Shown one piece after another: positions 1-7,366 of a DNA stretch of 64,000 nt. Position numbers and translations under genes: made by a program. The notes under the pieces were generated by a model. It saw only the letters and a program-made list of their open reading frames with translations, was not told the origin of the DNA and searched no databases. Position 1 is the first letter of the stretch, and each line of letters begins with the position of its first letter. This DNA is from Marinirhabdus gelatinilytica (GTDB lineage Bacteria; Bacteroidota; Bacteroidia; Flavobacteriales; Flavobacteriaceae): contig NZ_QRAO01000004.1 of assembly GCF_003353425.1 (NCBI RefSeq), positions 1-64,000 of the forward strand. The letters run 5' to 3'.

Positions 1-348
1 ACAGACCTCACCCAGGGGGACTATACCTTCAGGAGCAACAAGGCGAACCAGGACCGCAGGTTCACGGTGCTCTTCGAGCGCGACCCACAGCTGGGCACGG
101 GTGATATAGGAGCAGGGGACATAGCGGTATATCCCAACCCCACCAGCGGGACGCTTCACATCGTGGGCACGACCGTTGGCCTGGACTCCATCAGGGTGTA
201 CGATGTGCTGGGCCGTGCAGTGGTGCAGGAGGATCTTGGCGGGGCACTGGGCCACCAGCTGGATATGTCCGGCCTTGGGGCTGCGGTGTACTTCGTGGAG
301 ATAACTACCGAAAGAGGCAAGGTGACCAAGAAAGTGGTCAAGAAATAG
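1..348 (+). CDS. T9SS cargo protein, C-terminal end only (5' truncated by window)
   Basis: The frame is open from base 1 and ends at a TAG at 346-348, so only about the last 115 residues of a larger secreted protein are seen. The last 75 residues form a type A T9SS sorting domain: the YPNPTSG motif, then VYDVLGRAV, then GAAVYFVEI and a lysine-rich end (KKVVKK). Such domains are recognised by the type IX translocon and removed or anchored at the outer membrane. The GTG at 67 is an internal valine codon, not a start. The stretch is far more GC-rich than the rest of the window. The function of the full protein cannot be told from this piece. Confidence 0.85.
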   Translation, partial: TDLTQGDYTFRSNKANQDRRFTVLFERDPQLGTGDIGAGDIAVYPNPTSGTLHIVGTTVGLDSIRVYDVLGRAVVQEDLGGALGHQLDMSGLGAAVYFVEITTERGKVTKKVVKK

Positions 349-372
349 ACCTTATTTTGGAAGAGAAATACA

Positions 373-398
373 AGCGCCCTAGAGATAGGGCGCTTTCT
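373..398 (+). terminator. Rho-independent terminator after the T9SS cargo gene
   Basis: A perfect 8-bp stem AGCGCCCT/AGGGCGCT (373-380 with 387-394) with a 6-base loop is followed by TTCTTATT. It lies 24 bases past the stop codon and separates this gene from the next operon. Confidence 0.8.
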
Positions 399-435
399 TA
401 TTAAAATATCTTTTAAGATTTTGAGTTAGTAAAAG

Positions 436-1302
436 ATGAAACGTTTTGTTTTAGGGGTATTTTTTGTAGGGATTGTTGCTGTATTTTTCTTCACCAAAAA
501 AGGAAAAGTTGTAAAGAATGTAGCGTTAAGTTATGTTGTTGCTCCAGATTATATTCAAAAAGAGGGGGAGACAATTGCTTCGAGGGTTCTTGTTCCGGAA
601 ACTTTCAATAGAGTGCAGTACCTGGAAAAATCTTTTTCTAACTATATTCAGCAGTACGCTTTAAAGCCTTATGGTTCCAAGATTGTGAATTATGATGGCA
701 AAGATTATTTATATCAAAAGGGCCATGTGGGTATTTTGGAGGTTCCTGTTCCTTCAAATGGTCTTCAGCAATGTGCCGATGCACTCATCAGGTTACGTGC
801 GGAGTATCTTTGGGAGCAAAACCGAAAAGATGAGATTGGTTTTAATTTCACTTCGGGTCACTACTGTTCTTGGACTGAATACGCTAATGGGTATCGCCCA
901 AAAGTAAATGGTAACAAGGTTACCTTCAGCAAAACAGCACAAACGAATCATTCCAAAGAGAATTTTTATAAATATCTAAACCTGATATATACCTATTCTG
1001 GAACCCAATCATTGTACGACGAACTTCCAGAGGTCGCTTCGGTAAAAAATCTTGAGGTGGGCGATATGGTGGTGAAGCCTGGGTTTCCAGGACATATTGT
1101 AATGATTGCAGACAAGGCTACCAATGCCAACGGTGAAATTTTGTTTATTTTAGCGCAGGGAAATACACCAGCACAGAGCGTCCATGTACTCAAAAACCTA
1201 AACGATGCAACCATAAGCCCCTGGTACCATATAGAGAAGGACGCCTTTCTGGAAATCCCAACGTATTATTTTGACCAAACTAAATTTTTACGCTTCAAAT
1301 AA
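436..1302 (+). CDS. DUF4846-like secreted protein
   Basis: A 288-residue protein with an N-terminal hydrophobic segment (about residues 4-19) that fits a signal peptide or membrane anchor. The body resembles the DUF4846 family of Bacteroidota: QCADALIRLRAEYLW, FTSGHYCSWTEYA and the late VGDMVVKPGFPGHIVMI, a motif reminiscent of amidase-type or papain-like folds with a PGHIV segment. Its TAA shares one base with the ATG of the next gene (TAATG), so the two are probably translated together. Biochemical role unknown. The family name is from recall of the sequence pattern, not a search. Confidence 0.7.
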   Translation: MKRFVLGVFFVGIVAVFFFTKKGKVVKNVALSYVVAPDYIQKEGETIASRVLVPETFNRVQYLEKSFSNYIQQYALKPYGSKIVNYDGKDYLYQKGHVGILEVPVPSNGLQQCADALIRLRAEYLWEQNRKDEIGFNFTSGHYCSWTEYANGYRPKVNGNKVTFSKTAQTNHSKENFYKYLNLIYTYSGTQSLYDELPEVASVKNLEVGDMVVKPGFPGHIVMIADKATNANGEILFILAQGNTPAQSVHVLKNLNDATISPWYHIEKDAFLEIPTYYFDQTKFLRFK

Positions 1303-1664
1303 TGGCATTACCCCTTACCGAACAAGAACTACATAACCTTGCTATGAACATAGTGGGCAAGGACCTTGAGGATAAAGGATTTGAGTTTTTGGGAGTCAAT
1401 TCAAAATTGAAGAAAGATCCGCAGTTTGTTGCATTGAAAAACAAAGACCTACATTTTGTAATTGTGAGGGCTGTACGGTATCCACAAGATGCTAATGTGT
1501 ACGATCCTGTCCTGATGCAGACTATGAAGGAGCACGCCGATAAATTTGAAGCGAAAACCTATTATGCTGGCGTTGGCCTGGGCCACGGGACAGACTATGC
1601 AAAACCAGTGATAAAGGACGAGGATTACACTATGGTGTATAACGGCTTGCAGGAAATATCCTAA
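1302..1664 (+). CDS. Conserved flavobacterial 120-residue protein upstream of apbE
   Basis: A small soluble protein with no signal peptide or obvious catalytic motif. It starts on the last base of the preceding stop codon and ends 2 bases before apbE, so it belongs to a three-gene operon. In other flavobacteria I recall proteins of this type next to nqrF and apbE, sometimes labelled as an NADH-quinone reductase subunit F fragment. The sequence here shows no ferredoxin cysteines or FAD motif, so I would not call it NqrF. A helper role in flavin transfer or Na+-NQR assembly is inference from position only. Confidence 0.6.
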   Translation: MALPLTEQELHNLAMNIVGKDLEDKGFEFLGVNSKLKKDPQFVALKNKDLHFVIVRAVRYPQDANVYDPVLMQTMKEHADKFEAKTYYAGVGLGHGTDYAKPVIKDEDYTMVYNGLQEIS

Positions 1665-1666
1665 TT

Positions 1667-2707
1667 ATGAAATACTTCTCCATTTTCTTACTTTCGGTTT
1701 TTATGTTGGTCTCTTGTGCCGAAAAAACACCAGAAGCAACAGTGCTTCAGGGTGATGCTTTTGGTACAACCTATACCATTCAATACTTTTCCGAAAGAGG
1801 TTTTGATGCCGAAAGAGGTTTGGATTCTATCTTGGCGATGGTAAACAATTCGGTGAACACCTATATGCCCCAAAGTGATATATCCAAGATTAACCAAGGG
1901 GATACAACGGTTGTGGTAGATGAAATATTTAAAGAAGTGTATAAAATTTCTGAAAGAGTGTACACAAATTCTGAAGGTTATTTTGACCCCACTGTGGGAA
2001 CCTTGCGAAACGCCTATGGCTTTGGCGATATGGCCCCGGTCACCGAGATTGATAGTACGGTTTTAGATTCCCTACGTAGATATGTAGGGTTCAAAAAAGT
2101 AGCTTTATTGGAGAATGGGAAGATTGAAAAGCGGTATCCTGAAATATATTTCGACTTTAATGCGGTGGCAAAAGGCTACGGAATTGATAAAATAGGCCAG
2201 TTCTTGGAAGCTCAGGGAGTATCAAGTTATATTATAGAACTGGGTGGCGAACTACTGGCCAAAGGCAAAAACTTGAAAAAAGATCAATATTGGATAGCCG
2301 GTATAGAGGCAGTAGATTCTCAACTTGAAAACCGGAGCTACCTTGCCACTGTATATCTAAATAATACAGGCATGGCCTCTTCTGGAAATTATAGGAAGTT
2401 CAGGATCAACCCACGGACGGGCCAGAAATATGTGCACACCATAAACCCCCTTACTGGTTTTGCAGAAGAGAGCAACGTAACCAGTGCCACCGTCCTTGCG
2501 CCCACCTGCGCCCTTGCAGACGCCTATGCCACAGCGTTTATGGCGATGGGGCTGGAACGCTCTAAAAAATTATTGGAAGAGATTGAGGGTGTTGAAGCCT
2601 TCCTTACGTATTCTTCAGAAGAACTGGAAGGAGAGGAACAGGGCCAATTTATTACCGATGGTTTTAAAAAACAATTAGTGTCAAACCTTGCGGCAAACGG
2701 GGAGTAG
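1667..2707 (+). CDS. apbE: FAD:protein FMN transferase (ApbE), lipoprotein
   Basis: The 346-residue product starts with a lipoprotein signal (MLVSC, modified Cys about residue 17). ApbE features follow: QGDAFGTTYTIQYF near the N terminus, FDFNAVAKGYGID and IIELGGELLAKG in the centre, TGMASSGNYRKF and HTINPLTG later, and a Thr/Asp metal-site region at ATVLAPTCALADAYATAFMAMG. ApbE moves FMN from FAD onto Thr or Ser of targets such as the NqrC and RnfG subunits, outside the cytoplasmic membrane. No nqr or rnf genes are visible here; they may lie elsewhere. The last 27 bases overlap the convergent methyltransferase gene. Confidence 0.93.
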   Translation: MKYFSIFLLSVFMLVSCAEKTPEATVLQGDAFGTTYTIQYFSERGFDAERGLDSILAMVNNSVNTYMPQSDISKINQGDTTVVVDEIFKEVYKISERVYTNSEGYFDPTVGTLRNAYGFGDMAPVTEIDSTVLDSLRRYVGFKKVALLENGKIEKRYPEIYFDFNAVAKGYGIDKIGQFLEAQGVSSYIIELGGELLAKGKNLKKDQYWIAGIEAVDSQLENRSYLATVYLNNTGMASSGNYRKFRINPRTGQKYVHTINPLTGFAEESNVTSATVLAPTCALADAYATAFMAMGLERSKKLLEEIEGVEAFLTYSSEELEGEEQGQFITDGFKKQLVSNLAANGE

Positions 2708-3448
2708 TTCTCCTTTTGGGAGCCTGTATTTTTCAACTTCTTTTTCTGAAAGTTTTGCAGTGTAATCTACGCTATCTACTTTAAAACCTACGGATTGCAG
2801 CTTGTCAAAATAATCCATTCCGTATACACGTACATGGTCGTACTGTCCAAAAATAGCAGCCCGTTCTCTTGGGTCTGTAATGCTATTGTCCTCAAAAGTA
2901 GTGGTGCGGTTACGGTCGTAGGGAACTTGTACAATTGCAGTGCCATTTGGAGCAAGTACCCTGTACAATTCTTTCATGGCTTTTGTATCGTCCGGGATAT
3001 GCTCCAGCACGTGGTTACAGATCATAAAATCGAAACTATTGTCTTTAAAAGGAAGGTTGCAAATGTCTGCTTTTACATCGGCGATGGGTGAATTAAGATC
3101 TGTTGTGGTATAGGTAATGTTTTTCAATGTTCTGAAACGTTTCAAGAACGCTTGCTCTGGCGCAAAATGGAGCACCCGTAATTTTTCAGAAAAAAAGGAG
3201 GTTTCATTTTTAAGGTAGAGCCAAAAGAGCCTGTGCCGCTCTAGCGATAATGTGCCAGGCGCCAATACATTTTCACGCACTTTTTCGTAGCCATACGGCA
3301 GAAATTTCCGGTAGGAGTTGCCATCAATGGGATCGGTATATTTGTTGCCTCTAAGGAAAAAAGCAACAAAAGGACGTGCGAGGTAGCTTAACCTAATGAG
3401 CAACGGTCGTGGAATAGTGTTCAATGCCTTTTTAAAAATTTTGCTCAA
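2681..3448 (-). CDS. Class I SAM-dependent methyltransferase
   Basis: A 255-residue protein with a Methyltransf_11-type Rossmann core: VLHFAPEQAFLKRF stands for motif I, then ADICNLPFKDNSFDFMICNHVLEHIPDD (motifs II to post II) and ELYRVLAPNGTAIVQVPYD. The N-terminal 60 residues (IPRPLLIRLSYLARPF, RKFLPYGYEKVRENVL) match a flavobacterial subgroup of unknown substrate. It runs convergent to apbE and overlaps its 3' end. The methyl acceptor cannot be inferred. Confidence 0.8.
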   Translation of the reverse strand: MSKIFKKALNTIPRPLLIRLSYLARPFVAFFLRGNKYTDPIDGNSYRKFLPYGYEKVRENVLAPGTLSLERHRLFWLYLKNETSFFSEKLRVLHFAPEQAFLKRFRTLKNITYTTTDLNSPIADVKADICNLPFKDNSFDFMICNHVLEHIPDDTKAMKELYRVLAPNGTAIVQVPYDRNRTTTFEDNSITDPRERAAIFGQYDHVRVYGMDYFDKLQSVGFKVDSVDYTAKLSEKEVEKYRLPKGELLPVCRKV

Positions 3449-3487
3449 ACTGTTGCGGTCTAAATAAGTGTTTAAAGTTACAGAAAG

Positions 3488-4309
3488 TTAACCGTCAAAC
3501 CTAAACGTATCCTCCTCGTCACTCTCAATACCTAGGGCTTCGTATACATAATCGAAGGTAGAAAGCAATTTGGGTTCACCGTGGACTAGTGCTACGTCGT
3601 GTTCAAAATGGGCGCTGGGTTTGCCGTCCCGTGTCACTATAGTCCATCCGTCCTTTAACTGCTTTACACGATGGGTTCCCAGATTGATCATGGGTTCAAT
3701 GGCAATGGTCATCCCTTCCACGAATTTTTTTCCTCTACCGCGCTTCCCATAGTTGGGTATTTCTGGAGCTTCGTGCAATTGGGTCCCCAAGCCGTGGCCT
3801 ACCAACTCACGAACCACACCATACCCGTGGGACTCGCAATAGTTTTGGATGGCATACCCTATATCGCCCACTCGGTTTCCGTGCTTAAATTCTTTGATGC
3901 CCAGGTACAACGAATTTTTGGTTACTTCCAGCAACTTCTTGGTTTCTGGCGCTACTTCTCCCACCTCGAAAGTATAGGCATGATCCCCATAAAAACCTTG
4001 CTTTATGGCACCACAGTCTATGGCAACTATGTCGCCTTCCTGTAAGGGAACATCTGTAGGGAGGCCGTGAACTACGGCCTGGTTTACGCTAGTGAGCAGG
4101 GTAGAGGGACAATCGTACAATCCCAAAAAACCGGGGGTAGCATCTTGCTCCCTTATATAAGCTTCGGCAAGGTCGTTCAGTTTGTTGGTGGTAATGCCCG
4201 GTTTTACTTCCTTGGCAAGCATCCCCAATGTTTTAGATACTACTAGGGCTGCTTCTCGCATTAAGGCTATTTCTTCGGCTGTTTTGGGTATTATCTTTTT
4301 ATTGCTCAC
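3488..4309 (-). CDS. map: Type I methionine aminopeptidase
   Basis: The 273-residue enzyme removes the N-terminal methionine from new proteins. All five metal ligands of the family are visible in order: Asp in AIDCGAIKQG, Asp in GDHAYTF, His in GHGLGTQLHEAP, Glu in AIEPMINLG and Glu in HFEHDVALV. The chosen start is a GTG at 4309-4307, since no in-frame ATG lies just upstream and the family begins close to the KTAEEIALMREA segment. It sits 38 bases downstream of nothing else on its strand except the HAD gene 57 bases upstream. Confidence 0.95.
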   Translation of the reverse strand: MSNKKIIPKTAEEIALMREAALVVSKTLGMLAKEVKPGITTNKLNDLAEAYIREQDATPGFLGLYDCPSTLLTSVNQAVVHGLPTDVPLQEGDIVAIDCGAIKQGFYGDHAYTFEVGEVAPETKKLLEVTKNSLYLGIKEFKHGNRVGDIGYAIQNYCESHGYGVVRELVGHGLGTQLHEAPEIPNYGKRGRGKKFVEGMTIAIEPMINLGTHRVKQLKDGWTIVTRDGKPSAHFEHDVALVHGEPKLLSTFDYVYEALGIESDEEDTFRFDG

Positions 4310-4366
4310 TGTTTCTTTCTTGTGTTTTTGTTTGAAGGGGTCAAAAGGGGAGGGGTTATTAGAATA

Positions 4367-4762
4367 TTAAAACCCGAACCATCCTTTTTTCTTTTTATGG
4401 GTAGAGGGGGCTTCTTCTTTAAGGAGCGTTTGATAAATTTCCCCCCAGCCCATGAGCCCGCCAATATTCCTATCGTCTATAAATATATCTGCGTTTATTT
4501 TACGGCTGTATTTTTCGTCAAATTCTTCTTCCGGAAAGCTTTTGTTCACGGCGTAAAAAGTAATTCCATTTTCCTTGCAGAATGCAACAGCTTCATCCAG
4601 TGTACGCCCATGACGATAAGTCCATAAAATGAGGCGGTGCCCTTGCTGTTGTAATTTTTTAAGGGTATCGAAAGCGAATAACTGAGGCTTCCCGATTTTT
4701 GGGTAGGCGTCTTCCACAATCGTTCCGTCAAAATCTACCGCGATGGTAAGGGTCTCGTTCAT
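4367..4762 (-). CDS. HAD-like hydrolase, BT0820 type
   Basis: A 131-residue protein with the HAD nucleophile motif AVDFDGTIVED near the N terminus, a middle Thr/Arg region (LILWTYRHGRTLDEAV) and a C-terminal DIFIDDRNIGG acidic motif. This fits the small cap-less HAD hydrolases typified by Bacteroides BT0820; the substrate is unknown. I chose the ATG at 4762, which puts MNETLTIAVDFDG at the N terminus; a longer frame to 4792 exists but its extra 10 residues are not family-like. Confidence 0.75.
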   Translation of the reverse strand: MNETLTIAVDFDGTIVEDAYPKIGKPQLFAFDTLKKLQQQGHRLILWTYRHGRTLDEAVAFCKENGITFYAVNKSFPEEEFDEKYSRKINADIFIDDRNIGGLMGWGEIYQTLLKEEAPSTHKKKKGWFGF

Positions 4763-4856
4763 AAACTTTTGAATTGGACGGCAAAAATACAAAGAAAAAT
4801 AAGGATTATCCTTTGTGCCTGTGCGAATAACGGTCTTTCATAAAAATGGCTTGCTG

Positions 4857-5456
4857 TTATTCAGAGTAGGCCGGGGTGTATTCCTTTCCTTGCAAAATAG
4901 TGAGCATATCCTGTTCTAGGGTCTTGTGGGCATATTCAACAATACGGTTCAATGTGTCGCCATTTTTTATGAATAGAATAGTAGGCACATACTCGATATT
5001 GGCTCCTTTTTCCAGCTGGTTAGGGGTGTCTTTGTCGTGAGATACAGCAATGATGCTGAAGTTTTCAAAATTATAATCTGCCGCATCCAAAATTTTGTAC
5101 AGTGCAGGAACCTCACGCTGGCTGTCCTCGCACCAGGTGCCCATAAAAACGCTTACTTTGGTATCATCCAGCAAAGGTTTCAGGCTGTCTACTGCCACCG
5201 TATCCAAGGTGTGGTTGGTCTGGCTCTCGGTAAACCATTCGTTGTAGGGTGCGTTTGTTAATCCGTTTCTGTTTACTTTCCCTAGAAGCATTTTACCTTC
5301 CTCTTCGGGGTCGTCAAACTCGTTGTTCACTTCCTTGGTAAGGGTGTATTCAATTTTTTCTTCGGAACTATTATCAGTTTCTTCTGAAGGCTTTTCAGCA
5401 GCGTTTTTACAGGCTAGTACTGAAATTAAGGTAAAGACAGTCAATAGGTATTTCAT
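4857..5456 (-). CDS. Thioredoxin-fold lipoprotein with single-Cys WCEDS motif
   Basis: A 199-residue exported lipoprotein: the signal ends in VLAC (Cys about 16), followed by a Ser/Glu-rich linker to about residue 40. The thioredoxin core shows VSVFMGTWCEDSQREVPALYKIL, then IIAVSHDKDTP and the cis-Pro segment EYVPTILFIKNGDTLNRIVEY. The usual CxxC is replaced by CEDS, leaving one cysteine, so a standard dithiol-disulfide oxidoreductase is unlikely; a peroxidase-like or monothiol activity is possible. It lies just downstream of gpmI on the same strand. Confidence 0.75.
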   Translation of the reverse strand: MKYLLTVFTLISVLACKNAAEKPSEETDNSSEEKIEYTLTKEVNNEFDDPEEEGKMLLGKVNRNGLTNAPYNEWFTESQTNHTLDTVAVDSLKPLLDDTKVSVFMGTWCEDSQREVPALYKILDAADYNFENFSIIAVSHDKDTPNQLEKGANIEYVPTILFIKNGDTLNRIVEYAHKTLEQDMLTILQGKEYTPAYSE

Positions 5457-5472
5457 AGTCGATTTTTTTTTT

Positions 5473-6987
5473 TTAGAGTAATGAATGTTGTGTCATGGCT
5501 TCGGGTTTTGGGATACCCATTAATTTCAGAATGGTTGGGGCCACATCGCCCAAAACGCCCGATTGGATTTCTTGTATATCCTTATCTACCACAATGAGCG
5601 GGACGGGATTGGTAGTGTGAGCCGTGTTGGGTGAGCCGTCCGGGTTGCGCATGGTCTCACTGTTCCCGTGATCTGCAATAATCAAAGTTGTGTAGTCTTG
5701 CTCCAAAGCGGTTTCCACGATACTTTTTGTGCAACTGTCCACGGTTTCGCAAGCCGTAATGGCTGCCGATAGCACCCCAGTATGCCCTACCATATCTGGA
5801 TTGGCAAAGTTGAGGCAGATAAAATCTGCTGATTTTGCTTTAATCTCTGGAATTATTTTATCCCGTATTTCGTAAGCACTCATCTCTGGTTTTAAATCGT
5901 AGGTAGCTACTTTTGGCGAAGGGCATAAAATTCTCTTCTCGCCCTCAAAGGGAATTTCTCTACCACCGTTAAAGAAAAAGGTAACGTGTGGGTATTTTTC
6001 AGTTTCGGCAATCCTGATTTGTTTTTTTCCGTAGCGCGCAAGTGTCTCGCCCAGGGTATCCTTCACATCTTCTTTGTTGAAAACCACCTGAATATCCTTA
6101 AAGCTTTGGTCGTAATTTGTAAGGGTTACGTAATACAGCGGCAAACGGTGCATGCCAAATTCTTCAAAATTTTCCTGTGAGAGTACCTGTGTGAGCTGTC
6201 GTCCGCGATCTGTCCTAAAATTGAAGAAAATAACAACATCGTCTTTTTCTATCGTGGCGGTGGGCTTGTCGTTTTCAGAAAGAAAGATGGGTTCGATAAA
6301 TTCATCAGTAACTCCATTATCGTAGCTTTCAGTAATACTTTCAATGATATTTGTTGAAGGGCTGCCTTTTCCGTACACCAATAGATCGTATGCTTTTTTT
6401 ACCCGTTCCCAGCGTTTGTCACGGTCCATGGCGTAATAGCGCCCCACTATCGAAGCCAGTTTTCCAGTAGTTGCAACAAGATGTTCCTGTAGTTCTGCAA
6501 TATCTTGTACCGCGCTCTTGGGATCTACATCCCTACCATCGGTAAAAGCGTGCACGTAGACATGTTCCAGTTCATTTTCTGAAGCTGCTGTGAGCAATCC
6601 TTTTAGATGGTTTAGGTGGGAATGTACCCCGCCCTTGCTCACCAAGCCCAAAAAATGAACGTTTTTATGGTTGTTCTTTGCATACTGAAACGCATCTTTT
6701 AAGACAGTTTCGTCACGCAACGTGTTTTCTTGGAGTGCCAAATTTATTTTTGCAAGGTCTTGGTACACAATACGCCCAGCTCCCAAGTTGATGTGCCCCA
6801 CCTCGCTGTTGCCCATTTGGCCTTCTGGCAGCCCCACGTTCATACCGTGGGTTAACAGTTGTGCGGTGGGATACTTTTTGGAGACCGAATCTATAAAAGG
6901 GGTGTTGGCTTGTGCGACAGCTGAAACCTCGGGGTTTTGGGTAATCCCCCAGCCATCGAGGATCATAAGGAGTACTTTTTTTTCCAT
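5473..6987 (-). CDS. gpmI: 2,3-bisphosphoglycerate-independent phosphoglycerate mutase
   Basis: The 504-residue enzyme interconverts 3- and 2-phosphoglycerate in glycolysis with two Mn ions. Visible landmarks are MILDGWG (Asp11 metal ligand), MGNSEVGH with the phosphorylated Ser61, HAFTDGRDVDP, GRYYAMDRDKRW, FFNFRTDRGRQL, NFANPDMVGHTG and IIADHGNSETM with HTTNPVP. Full family length. A near-perfect -7 box (TACCTTTG) ends 4 bases before the ATG, so the leader is very short. An alternative frame covers part of the 5' half but lacks family resemblance. Confidence 0.97.
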   Translation of the reverse strand: MEKKVLLMILDGWGITQNPEVSAVAQANTPFIDSVSKKYPTAQLLTHGMNVGLPEGQMGNSEVGHINLGAGRIVYQDLAKINLALQENTLRDETVLKDAFQYAKNNHKNVHFLGLVSKGGVHSHLNHLKGLLTAASENELEHVYVHAFTDGRDVDPKSAVQDIAELQEHLVATTGKLASIVGRYYAMDRDKRWERVKKAYDLLVYGKGSPSTNIIESITESYDNGVTDEFIEPIFLSENDKPTATIEKDDVVIFFNFRTDRGRQLTQVLSQENFEEFGMHRLPLYYVTLTNYDQSFKDIQVVFNKEDVKDTLGETLARYGKKQIRIAETEKYPHVTFFFNGGREIPFEGEKRILCPSPKVATYDLKPEMSAYEIRDKIIPEIKAKSADFICLNFANPDMVGHTGVLSAAITACETVDSCTKSIVETALEQDYTTLIIADHGNSETMRNPDGSPNTAHTTNPVPLIVVDKDIQEIQSGVLGDVAPTILKLMGIPKPEAMTQHSLL

Positions 6988-6991
6988 GGGG

Positions 6992-6999
6992 CAAAGGTA
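6992..6999 (-). promoter_or_regulatory. Bacteroidota -7 box of gpmI
   Basis: Minus strand reads TACCTTTG, matching TAnnTTTG, four bases before the gpmI ATG. I do not see a well-spaced upstream TTG element. Confidence 0.55.
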
Positions 7000-7022
7000 A
7001 GGAAACTTGCAATGCTATAGAC

Positions 7023-7265
7023 CTAAGTTGTATCTGGATACCGAAAATCCAATAGTGCTTTTGGTTCAAGATCAAGTACTGTTGCAATTTTATGGATACT
7101 CAAGATACCGGTATTAATTTCACCCTTTTCAATTAAGCGCAGTTGTTTTTCGTGAGTGCCAATCTCGTAAGCCAGCTGCACTCTCGAAATATTATGTTGC
7201 TTCCGGACTTTTTTTAGGTGTTTGCCAAAAGCAACTAAAAAATCTATATGGACTTGATTTTTCAA
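7023..7265 (-). CDS. Small XRE-family transcriptional regulator
   Basis: An 80-residue protein made almost wholly of a Cro/C1-type helix-turn-helix: FGKHLKKVRKQHNISRVQLAYEIGTHEKQLRLIEKGEINTGILSIHKIATVLDLEPKALL. Such one-domain regulators bind palindromic operators as dimers. The start is a TTG at 7265, because the frame has no ATG before the upstream stop codon. It is divergent from the secreted metalloprotease gene, and a 12-bp-arm inverted repeat (7290-7323) lies between the two starts, which suggests it controls itself and that neighbour. Confidence 0.8.
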   Translation of the reverse strand: MKNQVHIDFLVAFGKHLKKVRKQHNISRVQLAYEIGTHEKQLRLIEKGEINTGILSIHKIATVLDLEPKALLDFRYPDTT

Positions 7266-7289
7266 GCCATAAAGTTTTTGCTTTGCTTA

Positions 7290-7323
7290 ATTTTAATTCG
7301 GCTATATTTAACCGAATTAAAAT
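7290..7323. promoter_or_regulatory. Candidate operator: perfect 12-bp inverted repeat
   Basis: ATTTTAATTCGG (7290-7301) and CCGAATTAAAAT (7312-7323) are exact reverse complements with a 10-base spacer. The repeat begins 25 bases from the XRE start and ends 43 bases before the metalloprotease start. A -7-like TATATTTA at 7332-7339 follows it, so the repeat would cover the -33 region of the metalloprotease promoter. The spacer also holds CTATATTTA, repeated at 7331-7339. Confidence 0.6.
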
Positions 7324-7366
7324 ATTTCTACTATATTTAGGTACAAACTTTTAAAATTTTATACCA

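Noticed and set aside
1302-1664. Calling the 120-residue protein NqrF
   Set aside because: No 2Fe-2S cysteines, FAD or NADH motif is visible; only the neighbourhood with apbE suggests a link.
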